DNA of 64,000 nt from assembly GCA_047967505.1 (NCBI GenBank), contig CM106538.1; one strand, 5' to 3'. Of the stretch, positions 61,000 to 64,000 are shown piece by piece; the first letter of the stretch is position 1, and every line of letters starts with the position of its first letter. The notes below the pieces were generated by a model. It did not search any database, was not told the DNA's origin, and saw nothing but the letters and a program-made list of their open reading frames with translations. Position numbers and translations under genes: made by a program. Source of the DNA: Dipteris shenzhenensis (lineage: Eukaryota; Polypodiophyta; Polypodiopsida; Gleicheniales).

Positions 61000-62791
61000 T
61001 TTTAGCACTGCCTTGCAAGGCAACGCTATACTTATGTGAAAAATGTGTCCTTCCAATTGTTCTTTGCCATGGTTATGCCACGTCCTATGCCATTATGTGC
61101 ATGGAATGTTCTTCTCTTTTCCATGCTAATTTTGATGCAACATTGTCGCTCCATACATTGCTATTTTTTGTTGCAGTTGAATCGACATATGTCTCTTCAA
61201 AGCTTCTCTGTAAACAACTCTTGAACCTTAGTTCATTCGTACATGCCACCAGACCGAAGTAGTTTTTGTATGCAATTGAAGAAGTGGAGGACTTCTATCT
61301 AAGAAGAGGTCATAACCCATCGCTCTATCAAAGACTTCTACGTGGTGATTGACAATGCATTAGCACTGACTTGTTCTTTTTAGATATCATGCTTTTTTTA
61401 TGTGTTTTGGTTTCGGATGTACGTTTTGAATTTGGCCAAAACAATCTCTATCTCCCCATCCCTCCTTTGGTGACACCCGCTCTCTAGCAATATGCAATGT
61501 GAAACCTCTATGAATTGTATCGCAAGGTGCTCTTCTTGGGCATTTTGTACAACGTGTGAGATTGGCTATCCTTTTCTCAATGTCTCTATGGAACAAGAGT
61601 CCATAGATAATCCCCTTGGAGTAGACTCATATTGATTTCAATTGCTAGGCAATTGGGCTCTATTCGTGCTCTACTTCCATCGAATAGATGCATTTTATTT
61701 GTGTAGTTATGCAATAGCTCTCTTTGTCCTCATGTTTGTGATTCGCTGCTCTACTTGCTCAATCTATTTGTGTATGAGGCAGTTGGACACATGGTTAAAA
61801 GTTTTGGGCAAGATTGATGGGCTTTAGCTACCCGCATGACATCTCAAGGTAAATGGGCATGTGCATGGTTTCGACCACGGTTCTTGTGAAAAGTACAAAG
61901 AAGTCTGTGTAAACTCAGAGCCATCAGCAGGGTGCTTGTGGCATGTTGTTTCAAGCTTCATTTTTTAGATCTGTAATGTCTACCACTTCTCTTTCCTTAT
62001 GATAAAGTAAGTCTCAATGGGCATTACTAGCATAGCTTCTGATTACTTTGCAAGTAGTCGAACTTCACGGACTTGCTAGTCTTGTATTCAGGTCAGGTTT
62101 TTTTACACTGCAAGCATTATCAGGTACTTGGCTCTCATGGTGGCTTAATTTTTCATGTCTCGTGTGTATTATAATCGACCATGTTCTCTTCCATTTGCCT
62201 GTTCTTGAGGACGTGTCTCCACTTTTGCTACTTGCGAGTGCTTGCTCTTGGCGTGTTGAACATGCTAAGACCTTAGCCTATCTACTTCTTCCTTTAAATG
62301 ATGCTCTCGCATTACCTGCATGAGGTCTATCCTCATCTGAATGGTTATCCCTTGTAAGTCTATGGACATTTGATGGTCGCTGCATTTGATTTTATTCAAT
62401 CACCATTGGGTGCTCGACTGTGTTGTCGCTAGTTACTTTCTTGGCTACTTGCTTTAGTAATCTACATGCCATGCTATAGTAATGCATGGCTATGTACTCA
62501 AATATTTTGAAATGCATTTTTTGGATAGATAGTGAATTTAGATTATGAATTTTAGATATGAAGCTATATAAAGAAAGAGAGGACTATTGGAGCTATGAAG
62601 GGTGAACTTAGAATGATTAAATAACTTTCATTGAAATATTATTTGAGGGCACATAGGGATTGGTAATAAAAGGATTCTGAAAATTGTTCGGTTATAAGTG
62701 GTTGGGAATGATTTGAATGGTAGTAGCAATATAGGTTGAACACACATTTTAATATTTTACACACACTTTCACGCTCTATTTTTCACACAAG

Positions 62792-62833
<42 letters not shown>

Positions 62834-63830
62834 ATTATAAGTTTTATATACAAGACATTATTTATTATTTTTGGATTTGTACTCAACATGCTATAGTAAT
62901 GCATGACTATGTACTTAACATGCATTAATATGTACTTATCATTTTTTGAGCTTTGCGTTTTGCTACATAGTTCCCTTGATGTGTATTTACGTTAGCTTTT
63001 TGCTCTCTTGGCTTTTTTGTGTGGTTGTCATTGAGCTTAGTTCCTTGTTACATCCCGTTGGAGTCTTGGCTTTAGCTTGTGCTACGTATGTATCCTCTTG
63101 GTTGTTTCGTTTATGCTTAGCCAGACTGTAGTGCTTTAGTAATTAGTTCACTTGCACTTTTCATTGCTTTTCTCATGCTGTGTTAAACGTTGTTGGCTGA
63201 CCTTACCTGTGCTGTTGCATGGGTCCCTTCCCCTTGCATTGTTGGCTTCTCTTATACTTTTTTCTTGTTGGTAATTAGTATTCTAGTGTGTGGGTGGTTG
63301 CTGACTGCATGGTATTCTTGCTTTGCTTTGAGAAGACTATGGGTCATACACTTTGCTTGGTGCCTGTAGCTCATTGCCCTTACCTTACTATCTCTCTACT
63401 CCCAGCTTTATTTGGATGTGCGAAGGGTCTCTTTGTACCTCTTACTTGCTCATAAACACTTACTACCCCTACCCTTTCTATACTTTCAGTGGTACTAACT
63501 AGACACACTAACCCATATACTAACCCTTTTCCCTTATTAGGTAACCCTACAAGTTTAACTAACTATATGCGTGATTAACCCCCCCTATTGTTATCTAGTT
63601 AGAGCCCCTTTGTATATATATATATTAATGATGGTATGCATATATTAATGATAGTTTAATTTCTTAATATATGCCCTCCTTGTAATAATAGTCGTGGAGA
63701 TCTTTTGTATTTAATTCAAGAAGATGTTTAAGTTCCTTTAGCTTGATAAAAGTAAATTTGTTTTTACTTCATTTAATTTTGAAATTCTTTGTGCCCATGT
63801 TACAAAAGATTAGTTTTCTTGTAACTTTCA
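61000..63830. other. No recognised gene
   Basis: AT-rich DNA with frames up to about 140 codons that overlap microsatellites or have no known domain. A (CA)n run lies at 62,795-62,829. CATGCTATAGTAATGCATG occurs at 62,469 and 62,888, flanking that run. Confidence 0.5.
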
Positions 63831-63835
63831 AAACT

Positions 63836-64000
63836 TTATTGTGCCTCCCTAATGAAAGGCTAATGTAGCAATTTATCTAAATTTTTTCTAACATTTATTG
63901 TGCCTCCTATATGGAAGGCTTGGCAATTGCATTATTTCTCTTAATTATTAATGCCTCCTTTGGGAAACTATCTCACTAACCCTTATTTTATTGTGCCTCC
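63836..64000. repeat. Decayed GTGCCTCC tandem array, runs off the window
   Basis: TTATTGTGCCTCC occurs at about 63,837, 63,896 and 63,988, with ATTAATGCCTCC at 63,945. Three are followed by a short segment with GGAAGG/GAAAGG or GGGAAAC. Spacing is 40-60 bp. The array continues past the window edge. Confidence 0.7.

Overview
The window is nuclear DNA of a land plant. The only intact gene I can reconstruct is a split, intron-rich gene on the minus strand. It encodes a U-box/cyclophilin protein of the CYP65/PUB49 (animal PPIL2) family, and its intron-containing structure and plant-type sequence exclude a prokaryote. The gene is very long for a 596-residue protein (about 33.5 kb) because its introns are packed with retroelements, which points to a large-genome plant such as a fern or another seed-free lineage. 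I cannot fix the species from sequence alone.

Layout. Positions 1-19,100 hold no gene I can recognise: decayed, AT-rich or pyrimidine-rich DNA, several short tandem repeats (7.6, 9.8, 14.3-15.6 kb), a microsatellite, a possible LINE tail and a degenerate TTAGG-type tract at 12.7 kb. Positions 19,903-53,362 (minus) hold the CYP65-like gene in 11 exons; all ten introns have GT-AG ends and the exon phases join into one 1,791-nt reading frame. Intron 9 carries two coiled-coil coding fragments facing opposite ways. Intron 8 carries a nearly complete but dead Ty3/gypsy chromovirus (24,865-30,924, plus strand, 5-bp target duplication), a CCTAA-type tract and an LTR-like segment. Intron 5 carries two Ty1/copia fragments in opposite orientations. 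Intron 3 carries a 5'-truncated LINE. Intron 2 carries LTR-like sequences flanking an ORF1/gag-like fragment, a copia-type LTR, and a copia gag remnant.

Upstream of the gene (53.4-54.6 kb) is about 1.2 kb of TA/TG/CA microsatellite. Inside it is a 249-bp tandem duplication that copied the start-codon region of the gene, making a decoy start and a 58-residue upstream ORF. Positions 55,280-60,100 (minus) hold a second Ty3/gypsy element, broken off in its integrase next to a microsatellite. Positions 60,400-64,000 hold repeats and no recognisable gene.

The biology here is one conserved nuclear spliceosome/ubiquitin-associated cyclophilin gene surviving inside a retroelement graveyard. The signals most worth following are the duplicated start codon, a roughly 340-bp dispersed repeat seen three times in and beside this gene, the inverted coiled-coil fragments, and two telomere-like degenerate tracts.
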